Assembly (NCBI RefSeq): GCF_001418205.1
Contig: NZ_LIQF01000004.1
Coordinates: forward strand, 124,001-188,000
Source: Marinomonas fungiae
Lineage (GTDB): Bacteria > Pseudomonadota > Gammaproteobacteria > Pseudomonadales > Marinomonadaceae
Reading direction: 5' to 3'
DNA length: 64,000 nucleotides
The position numbers and the translations under genes are program-made. Shown here one piece after another: positions 53,760 through 63,537 of the stretch. Position 1 is the stretch's first letter; every line of letters begins with the position of its first letter. The notes under the pieces were generated by a model that worked only from the letters and a program-made list of their open reading frames with translations, did no database searches and was not told where the DNA came from.

Positions 53760-54647
53760 CTACACCCCATGAAACCATTCCTGCTGCTGCAAAAACGTAA
53801 TCAATTCATCCCGCAGCAACTTGGCTCGTACCGATAAACTACGGCGAGAGGCCCACACCATATAAATCTCACGGTTACGGCCGTGCCAGTCGGGCAGCAC
53901 ACGCTTTAAATGGCCTTGTTGGATATCGTGGTAAACCAAGCTTTCTGGAAGCAAGGTGACACCTTGGCCGTGTTTGGCGAGGTTAACGGCGATGCGCATA
54001 TCATTGCTGGTATGACGATGGGTTTTCAGGATACTGTGCTTTTTACCATTATCAGTATGAGTGATGTGCCAGTCGGTGAACAACTGCCCTGCGACGCTTG
54101 GGCTTTGCTCTAATTGTTCGATGGTTTCCGGAAATGGCGTGAGATCTGGTGATGCGACTAAAATGCCTTGTATTTCGCCGACCTTACGTTGAATCAGGGA
54201 TAGGTTGGACGATTGGCCAGAGCGCAAGGCTAGATCAGCTTGCTTATCCTGCAAACTTTCGAAATGGTTGCTGAGTTCTATTCGTAGGCTAATCTGCGGG
54301 TATTGTACGGTAAAATACGCCCAAAACTCATCCAGTGGCCCGGCACCAAGGTTGGTTGGGGCAAGGAGCTTCACTTCCCCTTCTAAGCTGTTGAGCGTGT
54401 GGTCGAGATCGGAAATGCGCTGGTCTAACGCTTCGATAAATTCAGCACATTCGCGATAGTAGGATTCGCCAACAGACGTGAGAGTTAGCCCTTTGGTGGA
54501 GCGATGTAGCAATACGGACCCAAGGGTGTTTTCAAGGCTGGCAATGCGTCTTGAAACCGTGGCGATGGTCATGCCGAGCTTGTCTGCTGTAGCCGTGAGG
54601 CTTTTAGTTTCGGCGGCAACGATAAAGATCTTTAAGTCATCAAGCAT
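53760..54647 (-). CDS. LysR-family transcriptional regulator
   Basis: A 295-residue regulator with N-terminal LysR HTH (LKIFIVAAETKSLTATADKLGMTIATVSRRIASLENTLG) and a CrgA-like effector domain (residues 90-290). Divergent from the DUF2798 gene at 54759, which is its likeliest target along with the downstream monooxygenase. Confidence 0.92.
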   Translation of the reverse strand: MLDDLKIFIVAAETKSLTATADKLGMTIATVSRRIASLENTLGSVLLHRSTKGLTLTSVGESYYRECAEFIEALDQRISDLDHTLNSLEGEVKLLAPTNLGAGPLDEFWAYFTVQYPQISLRIELSNHFESLQDKQADLALRSGQSSNLSLIQRKVGEIQGILVASPDLTPFPETIEQLEQSPSVAGQLFTDWHITHTDNGKKHSILKTHRHTSNDMRIAVNLAKHGQGVTLLPESLVYHDIQQGHLKRVLPDWHGRNREIYMVWASRRSLSVRAKLLRDELITFLQQQEWFHGV

Positions 54648-54758
54648 TTTGCAAATCTGTAAAAAGGTTTATCAGAACTGGCTATTTTTACCAATATAGC
54701 GGTTTGCTATGCTCTACGCATTATTTAACCCCCATTCACAGACTACCGAGAAAGTTCT

Positions 54759-54971
54759 ATGAAACATCGAATCATATTCGCCGCGCTTATGTCCTTTGTT
54801 CTGTCTTTGCTGATGTCTGCATGGATCACTTTTATGAACATTGGTGCCCACGCAGATTTCGTCTCTTTTTGGATGCATGCATGGATCTACGCGTGGCCAG
54901 CTGCGGGCACTATCTCGTTTATCTTCGGCCCCTATTTACACCAGCTAGCCACAAAACTTGCAGGGAAGTAG
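54759..54971 (+). CDS. DUF2798 small membrane protein
   Basis: A 70-residue protein with two helices (residues 5-25 and 36-60). The pattern ALMSFVLSLLMSAWITFMN...FWMHAWIYAWPAAGTISFIFGP is typical of DUF2798. Function unknown. Divergent from the LysR gene. Confidence 0.85.
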   Translation: MKHRIIFAALMSFVLSLLMSAWITFMNIGAHADFVSFWMHAWIYAWPAAGTISFIFGPYLHQLATKLAGK

Positions 54972-55082
54972 TGCCTGTAGGCCTCAAAGAGGCTTCAGCC
55001 GTTGTTGGAGCGAAGTGCTTTCTTAGCAAAGGGCGCAGCCTCTCCACGATAGATAGCATTAAATTAATCAAAAGGACTCAAG
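54972..55082. other. Hairpin-rich spacer
   Basis: Short inverted repeats such as GCCTC/GAGGC (near 54981) and a GGAGCGAAGTGC...GCGCAGCC stretch recall interspersed extragenic palindromes. Single copy in this window, so not classed further. Confidence 0.35.
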
Positions 55083-55385
55083 ATGATCACTGCAATAGTG
55101 AAAGCAAGCATTAAATCAGGCATGCATGAAAGGTTAAGAGAAACAGCGGGGATTTTACAGCATGAGTTTTCAGTTAATGAACCTGGTTGTGAGCAGTATG
55201 AATCATTTATAGACGGAGACGTTTTTATAACGATCGAGCGCTGGACTGATCAAGCTTGTCTTGACCAACACTTGGAGACAGAGCATGTAAAGAAGTATGT
55301 GCCAGAGCTGAGAAAGTGCGTTGAAAAAGGCGAGTTCTCTGTCCAGTTTATTGAATCAGAAAAGATACGTTTTATAACGATCTAG
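55083..55385 (+). CDS. Antibiotic biosynthesis monooxygenase-domain protein (YgiN-like)
   Basis: A 100-residue dimeric alpha+beta (ABM) protein: MITAIVKASIKSGMHERLRETA, the EPGCEQYESF motif, and ERWTDQACLDQHLETEH with the conserved His. These proteins are small quinol or polyketide oxygenases, or haem/other ligands binders. Substrate unknown. AAAGGA precedes the start. Confidence 0.85.
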   Translation: MITAIVKASIKSGMHERLRETAGILQHEFSVNEPGCEQYESFIDGDVFITIERWTDQACLDQHLETEHVKKYVPELRKCVEKGEFSVQFIESEKIRFITI

Positions 55386-55413
55386 TGAAGCAACGGCAGT
55401 ATTGAAGCGTTTC

Positions 55414-55435
55414 AGGCGCCCTCATTAGGGCGCCT
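55414..55435. terminator. Hairpin between convergent genes
   Basis: AGGCGCCCT and AGGGCGCCT form a 9-bp GC-rich stem around CATT between the monooxygenase and the EamA gene. It has no strong U-tract, but position suits a shared terminator. Confidence 0.65.
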
Positions 55436-55446
55436 CTCACAATAAT

Positions 55447-56349
55447 TTAAAGAGTACTCACTTTCTTCAAACGAATATCGGTTGCTTGTTTTACCCTTAG
55501 CAGCTTCATTTCACTTATCGCGACCCCCAGTAAGATCACGACGGCCGCAGTCGCCTGCACCGCATCGAGGCTTTCATCAAAAAATAGATAACCACCGATC
55601 ATGGCAAATACCGGCACCAGCAATGTCATGGGGGCGACGTCTGAGACCGAGTATTTGACAATCATCTTATTCCAGAGCCAGTAGCCTAATAACGTAGTCG
55701 GGTACGCTTGGAAAGCGGCAGAGAACAGTACTGAGCCGTTGATCTCGGCAATGGACTGCATCACCGAGCTTGGGCCGCTAACGATCAAGGCTAAGACAAA
55801 CAAGGGAATGGGGGCAAAAGCCATCCCCCAGATATTAAACGCAAACACGGCTCGTGTTCCCGAGCGTTTGACGATCAAGCCATTGATGCTCCAAAACACG
55901 GAAGCGCTGAGTACTAGCGCTAGGCCCAAAGGTGTGACTGTGCCATCTTGGTTCCAAATGATCAGACCCAGACCAATCAACGCCAACACTGAGCCGAGCA
56001 CTTTGCCGACGGTTACTTGCTCTTTGAGCAAGTAACGACCTACTAACAAGCTGCTAATCACGCTCATATCCAACAATAATGACGCCAATCCGCTGGTCAA
56101 CCCTGCGCCTACGGACAAGGTGGTCAAGCCCCAGACACCGACGCCAAAGGTTATACCGTAAGTTATCAGATAGCGCCAAGGCACATTAGGTCTTTTGACA
56201 AAGAAGATTAGCGGCAGTACCGCCAAGGTAAAACGTAGTGCTGTCAGCAAAAAGGGATCGAAGTTATTGACCCCTAATTTGATCACGCTGAAGTTAAAGC
56301 CCCACAAGGCCATCAATAGCACCAGTAGCAAGCTGTCTTGTCGAGTCAT
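55447..56349 (-). CDS. EamA/DMT-family transporter
   Basis: A 300-residue ten-helix drug/metabolite exporter with two EamA repeats (starts LMALWGFNFSVIKLG and LALVLSASVFWSINGLIVKRSG). Divergent from the MocR regulator at 56491, which likely controls it. Substrate unknown; amino acids or metabolites are usual. Confidence 0.92.
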   Translation of the reverse strand: MTRQDSLLLVLLMALWGFNFSVIKLGVNNFDPFLLTALRFTLAVLPLIFFVKRPNVPWRYLITYGITFGVGVWGLTTLSVGAGLTSGLASLLLDMSVISSLLVGRYLLKEQVTVGKVLGSVLALIGLGLIIWNQDGTVTPLGLALVLSASVFWSINGLIVKRSGTRAVFAFNIWGMAFAPIPLFVLALIVSGPSSVMQSIAEINGSVLFSAAFQAYPTTLLGYWLWNKMIVKYSVSDVAPMTLLVPVFAMIGGYLFFDESLDAVQATAAVVILLGVAISEMKLLRVKQATDIRLKKVSTL

Positions 56350-56490
56350 CGCCCGTCCCTCCTATTTTGCTTAGTTTGGCGTAAGTGAAGACTTAGTATG
56401 GTGCGAAGCTTGCCAAGAGAGCAGATTCAATTTTTAATAAAAATAAGAGTACAATTTTTAACGCAGCGTTTCGGAGAACAAGGCAGTGCC

Positions 56491-57915
56491 ATGACCCTAT
56501 ACGAATCCTTAGCTCAACGATTTATTGATGACATTGTTTGTGAGCGCTTGCCTATTGGAGCTCGTTTGCCTGCGCTACGGCAGCTGGCTCAGCAGCAGGG
56601 AGTGAGTGTAACCACAGCAGGCAAAGCTTATGATTACTTGGCTGATCGAGGTTGGATATACGCACGGCCACAGGCGGGTTATTTTGTAGCAAATCGTAGT
56701 CAGATCACCGAATTTCCAGCATTATCGAGCCATTCTTTAACGCCCCGTGACCCCAGTCGCTTTGCTCCGGTACAAGGTTACAACAGTGGATTAACCGGCT
56801 TTGCACCGCTTGGCACTTCCCTCCTCGCGCCGGCATTATTACCCGAAGTCGACCTAGCTCGGACCATCAAACGGGTCACTCGCCGAGCTAGCCAAAGCAT
56901 GTTCAGCTACCCAGAATCTCAGGGCTTAGAAAGCCTGCGTCAGGCACTTTCTGAGCATTTTCGTGAGAACCATTTCGCGTTTAATGCAGAAGAGTTGGTG
57001 ATTACTAACTCTTGCTTGGACTCAGTACGTATTGCTCTAGAGTGCTTAACCGAGCCGCAAGATGCCATCGCAGTGTGTTCCCCTTGCTTTAGCGGCTTGT
57101 TGGATTTACTGACTACGCTAAAGCGTCAAATTATCGAAATCCCCGTTACCCATGAAGGCATCGATCTACACGCACTGGAGACTTGTTTTGCGGGACAAAA
57201 AGTCTCAGCGGCACTGCTCAGTACCACCCATGTAAACCCTCTTGGAATTACGTTACCGACGCAACAAAAGCAGGCCATCGCTGCCTTAGCGTCTAAGTAT
57301 AAAATGCCGATTATCGAGGATGATGTGTACTTTGAGTTAAGCCATCAAAAAGAAAAGCCCCTGCCCGCAAAATATTGGGACACAGATGGCTATATTCTCT
57401 GGTGTAGCTCGATTTCCAAAGTCTTGGCACCTGGATTGAGGCTGGGTTGGTGTTTACCTGGGCGCTATTTTGACAAATTCTATGGACACCACAGCTATAC
57501 CAGTATGGGCGTGAACAGTTTAGTCCAAGCGTGTATTGCTGAATTCATCCTGTGTGGCGACTATCGTAACCATATCAATAAGGTACGTCCGATTTTGCAG
57601 TCGCAGGTACACCTATATCGGCAGTTTTTAGCAGAACATTTACCAAGCTCTGCGCAGATCAGCGCACCACAAGGAGGCTTGGTATTGTGGCTGAGGATTC
57701 CCGGTGTGGATACGAATCAATTGGCGGATGAAGCTCGAAAAGCGGGTGTGGACATCCGCCGCGGCAGCTGCTTTAGCACACACCCTGATTATAATGATTG
57801 CTTACGAATCAACTGTGGCTGGCCGCTCTATCTTAAAGTAGAGCGTGACAGTGCACAGATGCAGTTACAGGGGTTATGTGAGTTAGTTCAGTCGTTAAAG
57901 GGATCAGATTCCTAA
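56491..57915 (+). CDS. MocR-family regulator (GntR HTH fused to aminotransferase-like domain)
   Basis: A protein of about 474 residues. ATG at 56491 starts the HTH (LYESLAQRFIDDIVCERLPIGARLPALRQLAQQQGVSVTTAGKAYDYLADRGW); the open frame reaches 56398. A fold-type I PLP domain follows, with the Schiff-base Lys in SSISKVLAPGLRLGW and IIEDDVYFEL. Divergent from the EamA exporter, its predicted target. Confidence 0.9.
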   Translation: MTLYESLAQRFIDDIVCERLPIGARLPALRQLAQQQGVSVTTAGKAYDYLADRGWIYARPQAGYFVANRSQITEFPALSSHSLTPRDPSRFAPVQGYNSGLTGFAPLGTSLLAPALLPEVDLARTIKRVTRRASQSMFSYPESQGLESLRQALSEHFRENHFAFNAEELVITNSCLDSVRIALECLTEPQDAIAVCSPCFSGLLDLLTTLKRQIIEIPVTHEGIDLHALETCFAGQKVSAALLSTTHVNPLGITLPTQQKQAIAALASKYKMPIIEDDVYFELSHQKEKPLPAKYWDTDGYILWCSSISKVLAPGLRLGWCLPGRYFDKFYGHHSYTSMGVNSLVQACIAEFILCGDYRNHINKVRPILQSQVHLYRQFLAEHLPSSAQISAPQGGLVLWLRIPGVDTNQLADEARKAGVDIRRGSCFSTHPDYNDCLRINCGWPLYLKVERDSAQMQLQGLCELVQSLKGSDS

Positions 57916-57968
57916 GAAAACGCAGTTTGAGCCCAGTTAGGTTTTTCAGAAATCTGCCCCTGAATTAT

Positions 57969-58565
57969 TTAAGCTATTTGCTGGGAGAGCACCACACGGC
58001 GATATTGCAAGATAATCAGAATAATCAAGAAGCCGATGGCTAAGCAGAATGGGAACAAGACGGTCGTCACGGAGTAGGCTTCCAGTGCGACGATCGAGCA
58101 GACGCTTCGCAAGATCATAATGATGTAAAACACACGACTGTCTTCAAAGGGGCGGTTATACGCTTTACGAAAGGTCGGTCCAAAGCCAATCATATCAATG
58201 GTGGTGAGAATAATAACGGTCCAGAGCGGGTCATTGGTCATATACCACAGTGGCAGCGATGCTAGCGCGACCATCAAGAAGCCCCAATCTGATCTGGTAA
58301 TAGTGCTATCCCCACGTTTTAGATAGGCCAAAATAGCGATCAAAATGGTGATAAAGCCCGATAAGCCAATTGGCCAAGCGCCAACGCCGCCCTCTGCTTC
58401 CAGCTGAGCGAAGAAGATCACTGTGGTGGTAATGCCCCAGATGACCCATGAAAATACGTGTGGCTTGACCTGACCGCGAAGAATCAACGCGATATAAGGC
58501 ACAAAACCGATCAAAGCTAAGAGGATAGCGATCCCGCTGAAGATGAGTTTGATATTGCCGTCCAT
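57969..58565 (-). CDS. Hypothetical membrane protein with two PQ-loop/SemiSWEET-like repeats
   Basis: A 198-residue protein with about seven helices. Two stretches look related: GFVPYIALILRG...PHVFSWVIWG at residues 20-47, and IGFGPTFRKAYNRPFED at 125-142. Each resembles the P-Y/Q pattern of PQ-loop transporters, so a small-molecule carrier is possible. No confident family assignment. It stands alone between MocR and the multicopper oxidase. Confidence 0.6.
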   Translation of the reverse strand: MDGNIKLIFSGIAILLALIGFVPYIALILRGQVKPHVFSWVIWGITTTVIFFAQLEAEGGVGAWPIGLSGFITILIAILAYLKRGDSTITRSDWGFLMVALASLPLWYMTNDPLWTVIILTTIDMIGFGPTFRKAYNRPFEDSRVFYIIMILRSVCSIVALEAYSVTTVLFPFCLAIGFLIILIILQYRRVVLSQQIA

Positions 58566-58787
58566 GTGCCCTCCTATCTGATTGGCTAAAAGTATGATTC
58601 TACCGAGTTGGAGATTAAACAGTCGGACAAAACACGCCAGATTTGCACCAAAATAGGTCGTTTTGCAGTGTTCGGGATAAACCGCTGACGATGTAAATCA
58701 AAACTTCTGTTTATGGTGTAATGCCGTTATTGAGAATTATTTACACCTATGAAATTATCGTGGCGTGATTAATAGAGGAAGACCATT

Positions 58788-60140
58788 GTGGACCGTCGTC
58801 AGTTTCTTAAAACCAGTTCTGCTCTACTTGCCTTTGGCTCTCTGCCAAAAATTGTGCTCGCTAAGCCGAGTGATGGCTTTGATTATGAACTGGTTGTCGC
58901 GCCTGCAGACGTGCGTATCGCGCCGCACGGTAACACACCAGCATGGTGTTTTAATGGTCACTTTCCTGCGCCCGTGATCCGTGCCAAACAACATCAGCCA
59001 GTACGAATTCGAGTGGTCAATAAACTGACGGAGCCGACCACGATTCATTGGCACGGTTTGCGTATTCCGATTGCCATGGACGGTGTGCCATTTCTTAGTC
59101 AACGCCCCATTATGCCGGGGGAAACTTTTGATTATGAGTTTACACCGCCGGATGCTGGTACCTTCTGGTATCACCCGCATATGAACAGTGTTGAGCAGTT
59201 GGGTAAAGGCCTAGTCGGCGCCTTAATTGTCGATGAAGCTGTCGATCCGGGCTTTGATGCGGATGTTGTGATGGGCTTAAAGAATTGGCATATCCGCGAT
59301 GATGGCTCTTTTACTGCACTCACCACTCCTCGTAATGCTTTTCGTATGGGCACACCGGGGCGACTGATGACAGTAAACGGTAAAACCGCTCCGACCTATT
59401 ACGTGCCGACTGGTGGTGCCATTCGTGCGCGCTTAGTCAATATTGATAATACGGTCACCTATGATATCAGTGGCCAAGGCGCTGAGCTCACCATCGTCTC
59501 GATAGACGGTAACCCTATTGCTCGCCCTCGCCCGCTGGAGCAGCATTTGATGGGGCCAGGCATGCGCTTGGATGTAGGCTTTATTGCGCCCCACCAAGCA
59601 GGCCAAACCATTACGATTTATCACAAGCATGACGTTCTGGTGACCTTTAAAACCGTGGGCGCAGACAAACAACGCCAGCAGCTACCAAGCTTGCCGCTCA
59701 ACCCGATTCCTAGCCCAGACTTAGATAATGCTGAAGTGATTAAGTTTGCCTTTGAATGGGACGCTTCCATTAACCCGATTGAGAAAAATGGTGAGGTCAA
59801 TTACCGCTTTTGGACCATTAACCGTAAAGCATGGGAAGGCATGTCTGCAGGCGACATCCCCGCACCCTTGGCGAAGCTGAAACGCGGTAAAAGCTATATC
59901 TTTGAGCTGGCAAATTTGACCCAATATCACCATCCGATTCACCTACATGGGCATACTTTTACGGTATTGGCGTCGAATAAACAGACCATTGAGCCGTTCC
60001 ATTCTGATACGGTGTTACTAGGACAGAATGAAATTGCTCGGATTGCCTTTGTCGCGGATAACCCTGGACGTTGGATGTATCACTGTCACGTGATTGAGCA
60101 CTTAAAGACGGGCTTAATGGGATACATTGAAGTGGCGTAA
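58788..60140 (+). CDS. Multicopper oxidase, Tat-exported (CumA/CueO-like)
   Basis: A 450-residue periplasmic oxidase. It starts at GTG with a twin-arginine signal (DRRQFLKTSSALLAFG, cleavage after about residue 25). All copper-binding motifs are present: HWHG, WYHPHMNS, HPIHLHGH and the T1/T2/T3 string YHCHVIEHLKTGLMGYIEV. Likely oxidises Cu(I), Mn(II) or phenolics. No Met-rich CueO insert is seen. No copper exporter is adjacent. Confidence 0.93.
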   Translation: MDRRQFLKTSSALLAFGSLPKIVLAKPSDGFDYELVVAPADVRIAPHGNTPAWCFNGHFPAPVIRAKQHQPVRIRVVNKLTEPTTIHWHGLRIPIAMDGVPFLSQRPIMPGETFDYEFTPPDAGTFWYHPHMNSVEQLGKGLVGALIVDEAVDPGFDADVVMGLKNWHIRDDGSFTALTTPRNAFRMGTPGRLMTVNGKTAPTYYVPTGGAIRARLVNIDNTVTYDISGQGAELTIVSIDGNPIARPRPLEQHLMGPGMRLDVGFIAPHQAGQTITIYHKHDVLVTFKTVGADKQRQQLPSLPLNPIPSPDLDNAEVIKFAFEWDASINPIEKNGEVNYRFWTINRKAWEGMSAGDIPAPLAKLKRGKSYIFELANLTQYHHPIHLHGHTFTVLASNKQTIEPFHSDTVLLGQNEIARIAFVADNPGRWMYHCHVIEHLKTGLMGYIEVA

Positions 60141-60213
60141 TAGCTTAGAGTCTTGCCCGCCTATGCTCTGATGGTACCCTCGATAAGGCTGCTCATGCAT
60201 TCGTAATGACTGG

Positions 60214-61338
60214 CTACTGAATAGGCATTGATACTGAAGAATAGAGCTTGCGAACCAGTTCGGCCTGACGATTGATACCCATTTTAGCAAACACACTTTT
60301 CAACTGAATACGGGTCGTACCGATTGAAATACCTTTAAGCTCGGCGTACTCAGATAGGGTCAAGCCATCCGCCAGAGCCACGGCAATATTTGCTTCTGCG
60401 GGTGTCAAGGAAAACAACATCTGTACTTCTTTCGGATCTATGATGGCTGCGGATTGGGTATCTTTGAGGTAGACCAGTGCATAAGGTAATGAGCCATTAT
60501 CGTGGAAAGGCGTTAGCATAATTTCTAACGCATTTGAGCCTTCATCTCTGACGACCAGAATGTGACGTTCAAAACCGCTTGCGTGATGAGTTAGACGAGA
60601 CAATATGTCACGGAAAGAGAGGTGGATACTGGTGTTCAAAAAACGTAATTGCTGATTATGCAACGTCATGACAGAACTGCTTTGAATCATTTTTTCAGCC
60701 ATCTGGCTGCCCCAGATAACGCCGCCTTTTTCGTCAATCAAGAGTAGTCCCATGGAGATATGATCAATCACACTTTCTAATAAGTGTTGCTGATACATGC
60801 TGTGGCTGAAGATTTGTGAGATTTCTAGCGCTTGGGATAAATGCGGTGCTAAAGCGTATAAGAAGCGTTCTATTTCAACATCATAAGGACGATCATCATG
60901 GCTATGTCGATGGGCAATAAGGGATAGCAAGGTATCATTTGGCAAAGTGATATCGAGCATAATAGCTTTGCCCAGACCGGCTAACGCCAGACGTTTTAAG
61001 AAGCGTCGAAAAATTGGGCAGTCTTCTCTAAAAACATCTTCGTCGCGAACCACTTGCAGAGGTTTAGTAACCTCTATCATTAATCTTGGATTGTCCGAAT
61101 TATTGACCCATTTATCATGTAAGGCTGAGTGCTCAAGAGAAAATGAATCGCGCGCTTCCCATTGTAGATCCATCGCTCCGGTATACTGTTTTTTAATGAC
61201 CTGTACGGCCACGCTCGCGACATTCATGCGAGCTTTTACTTGGTCAAGAACAGAAACCCAATGTGAAGGTTTCGTGATACAGCGATAAATATCAGCGAAT
61301 AACTGATTGTCTTTCTCGTATTGCATAACCACCCCCAC
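60214..61338 (-). CDS. LuxR-type HTH transcriptional regulator
   Basis: A 374-residue regulator. The C-terminus has a LuxR/GerE HTH (LFSLTPAEANIAVALADGLTLSEYAELKGISIGTTRIQLKSVFAKMG). The middle contains a PAS-like stretch (VIDHISMGLLLIDEKGGVIWGS, residues 190-211). The N-terminal region is unassigned. The start may be the internal ATG four codons in. Target unknown. Confidence 0.85.
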   Translation of the reverse strand: MGVVMQYEKDNQLFADIYRCITKPSHWVSVLDQVKARMNVASVAVQVIKKQYTGAMDLQWEARDSFSLEHSALHDKWVNNSDNPRLMIEVTKPLQVVRDEDVFREDCPIFRRFLKRLALAGLGKAIMLDITLPNDTLLSLIAHRHSHDDRPYDVEIERFLYALAPHLSQALEISQIFSHSMYQQHLLESVIDHISMGLLLIDEKGGVIWGSQMAEKMIQSSSVMTLHNQQLRFLNTSIHLSFRDILSRLTHHASGFERHILVVRDEGSNALEIMLTPFHDNGSLPYALVYLKDTQSAAIIDPKEVQMLFSLTPAEANIAVALADGLTLSEYAELKGISIGTTRIQLKSVFAKMGINRQAELVRKLYSSVSMPIQ

Positions 61339-61643
61339 AGATCGAATTTCGTATGAATAGACTATTCCTTATGAACTTTAAAAAACCAATATCATCAATA
61401 TGTATATATCTATAAGAATATCTTACACATTAAGATCAATAAGAGCATAGTATAATGCACTGTTCGTCTGCGTTTATTTTGAAAAATAAGCGCTCAGGTA
61501 GCACGTTGAGAAGTGATTCCTAAACCATCATCTTGCTGTTAGGTCATGTAGAACAGGGACATACACTATAAAAGGCCTCTGAGTAGAAGCCTTTTCATTA
61601 CCTATGCTGAGAAGCTCTCATGGGGATAGGTAGGTGGCGTATT
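61339..61643. other. 305-base intergenic region
   Basis: The AT-rich left half holds the LuxR-gene promoter; the right part contains the serine hydrolase terminator (61572-61597). No gene was seen. Confidence 0.55.
61572..61597. terminator. Terminator of the serine hydrolase gene
   Basis: AAAAGGC and GCCTTTT form a 7-bp stem with a 12-base loop and flanking A/T bases, about 45 bases past the gene's stop on the minus strand. Confidence 0.65.
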
Positions 61644-62894
61644 TTAGTGTGTCTGCCACTTTGAGACGGTATCAAAGAAAGTAAGGGTTTCTTCTTCTAG
61701 GTCAAACATCTCTTCTTGAGGGAAGTAGCTAAGTTTGACAATGACGGTGTCTGTATCAGGGTCTATGTAAACAAACTGACCTTGAAGACCAATCGCAGAG
61801 AAAGCGTTTGAATGAGGCATGGTCCACCATTGGTAACCATAGCCACCCGTTTTGTCATCTTCCGGCAGTACAGGATGAGTGGATTGTTTAATGTAATCCG
61901 CGCTGACAATTCGGTGACCATTGAATTCACCTTCATTCAGTACCATTTGTCCAAATCGCGCCCAATCACGCAATGTTGCATTGAAACCTGCGCCAGTAAA
62001 TTCACGTCCTACCCCCGGCTCTCCATCCATAATAAAGAAGCCATTCTGCTGTGCGCCGAGTGGCTCCCATAGTTTTTGAGCCGCATACGAGGCAACATTG
62101 GCACCATCTAGCACGCGTTCTAATAACCAGCCTAATACCGCAGTATCAATGGTTTTATACTCGAATACGGTGCCTGGTTCGTACTTGCGCTTAAGCGACG
62201 TGGATGCATCAGCAAAGCGGGCGACGTTTTTAACCAATGCAAGAATGTGGTTTTTCGCAGCGACACCAGGATTAACAAAATCATAGCGCTCCTCGTACTC
62301 AACGCCAGAGGTCATTTCAAGCACCTGACGAATCGTGACACCTGCGTAACCGCTGTCGGAAAGCTCTGGTATATAATCGGTGATTGGCTGATCCAAAGAC
62401 TTAATACGCCCTTCTTCATGAGCAATGCCGACTAAAATCGAGGTGATCGACTTGGTCATCGACCAACCCATATGACGTGTATCCGGCTGCATATTGTTCA
62501 GATAGTTCTCGTACACGATTTTGCCGTCTTTCATAACCAACAACGCATTCGTATAGGTGCGATCCAAGAAGTCATCAGCGGTATAGGTTGCGCCGTTATA
62601 AGTGTAAGTTAATTCCATCGGCTGCTCCGTTGTGACTAACTTAGAAACATCGCCAGACCTAGGAACTTGTCGCGTATCAAAAAGCGTATCCATAGATCGA
62701 AAGGTAAGGGAATTAACGTCTCGGTCTAACATATGCCAACGTAATGTTTGTACCGCAACGGGAACATCGGATTCAGGCCCGACCTTGGAAACTAGCGGGT
62801 CAACGACATTGGCTGCGATTCCCGGTGCTGACGCTAGAGCGCAGGGAATAAGAGAAACGAGAAAGATTTTTTTGAAAGTTTTTATTGTTGTCAT
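61644..62894 (-). CDS. Periplasmic serine hydrolase, beta-lactamase/class C-like family
   Basis: A 416-residue exported hydrolase with a signal peptide (residues 1-27, ending GIAA). The catalytic SxxK is visible as WSMTKSITS near residue 146, with a YxN-like YAAQKLWEPLG region and a later GYGYQWW/GLQGQF segment. Members include penicillin-binding-like esterases and amidases (for example 6-aminohexanoate hydrolases), so beta-lactam resistance is not implied. Next to the LuxR gene, but separate. Confidence 0.87.
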   Translation of the reverse strand: MTTIKTFKKIFLVSLIPCALASAPGIAANVVDPLVSKVGPESDVPVAVQTLRWHMLDRDVNSLTFRSMDTLFDTRQVPRSGDVSKLVTTEQPMELTYTYNGATYTADDFLDRTYTNALLVMKDGKIVYENYLNNMQPDTRHMGWSMTKSITSILVGIAHEEGRIKSLDQPITDYIPELSDSGYAGVTIRQVLEMTSGVEYEERYDFVNPGVAAKNHILALVKNVARFADASTSLKRKYEPGTVFEYKTIDTAVLGWLLERVLDGANVASYAAQKLWEPLGAQQNGFFIMDGEPGVGREFTGAGFNATLRDWARFGQMVLNEGEFNGHRIVSADYIKQSTHPVLPEDDKTGGYGYQWWTMPHSNAFSAIGLQGQFVYIDPDTDTVIVKLSYFPQEEMFDLEEETLTFFDTVSKWQTH

Positions 62895-63106
62895 GGGAGT
62901 TCCTGTTCGCTTTATGATTTTTATTAAATACTTAACAGCACTAAACCTATGTTAGTCGCCATCTATATTTGATCTTTACATAAAGCCCGTCATATCCCAT
63001 TTGGGATAGCACTCAGTTAGGAACACTAACAAGCATAAAGTAGTTGAGAACGTGGTTAGACTTTCTATTTACCGTTTTATTCAGTGTCTCGTCGCAGAGT
63101 TTGAAA

Positions 63107-63508
63107 TTATTTAAGAGACAGAGGCGTAAGTTTTGAAACGAATAAGATATCGTACGCATACACCTTAGTAAGATTGATAAACTCTTCCTTCACTTGGTTA
63201 ATCGCCTGACTCACCAGATTTGCAATAGGGTTACTGGGTGCCACGCGGCACTGAAATCGGCGCAGCTCCAAACTTAGAGTGGAGTAAGTATCTACCGCAT
63301 CCTCGAAGCATTCTAGTCGGCACTGCGCTTCCGCAACTTTCAAATCACTAAAAACCAGCGCCGATAGGACCGCTTGAGTGTCATACCAGCAACCTAAATG
63401 CTGACGTGCGCAGGCAGAGGCTTGCTTATAACAACTAATGGCCGCACGGTTTTCACAGTGTTGAAATGCTTGATCGCCCGCTACAATGAATTGCTTCCAG
63501 TTTTCCAT
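63107..63508 (-). CDS. Small TPR-like hypothetical protein, probably iron-regulated
   Basis: A 133-residue protein, helical, with a TPR-like pattern (FQHCENRAAISCYKQASACARQHLG and ECFEDAVDTYSTLSLELRR) and several Cys residues. It resembles the small DUF2753-type proteins, but that assignment is tentative. GGAGGT lies 5 bases before the ATG. A Fur-like box lies about 30-52 bases upstream. Confidence 0.7.
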   Translation of the reverse strand: MENWKQFIVAGDQAFQHCENRAAISCYKQASACARQHLGCWYDTQAVLSALVFSDLKVAEAQCRLECFEDAVDTYSTLSLELRRFQCRVAPSNPIANLVSQAINQVKEEFINLTKVYAYDILFVSKLTPLSLK

Positions 63509-63537
63509 AGGTTACCTCCACGAAATTCGGTGTAATC

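Noticed and set aside
54972-55082. Possible REP/BOX element in the spacer after the DUF2798 gene
   Set aside because: Short inverted repeats only, with no second copy found in the window and no clear match to the GGA-hairpin family; kept only as a spacer note.
58715-58747. GGTGTAA/TTACACC inverted repeat upstream of the multicopper oxidase as a copper or Fur operator
   Set aside because: Arms are only 7 bp with a 19-base spacer, and the sequence does not match CueR, CopR or a good Fur site.
61644-62894. Beta-lactam resistance gene
   Set aside because: The SxxK serine hydrolase family is broad and no AmpC-specific features or AmpR neighbour were seen.
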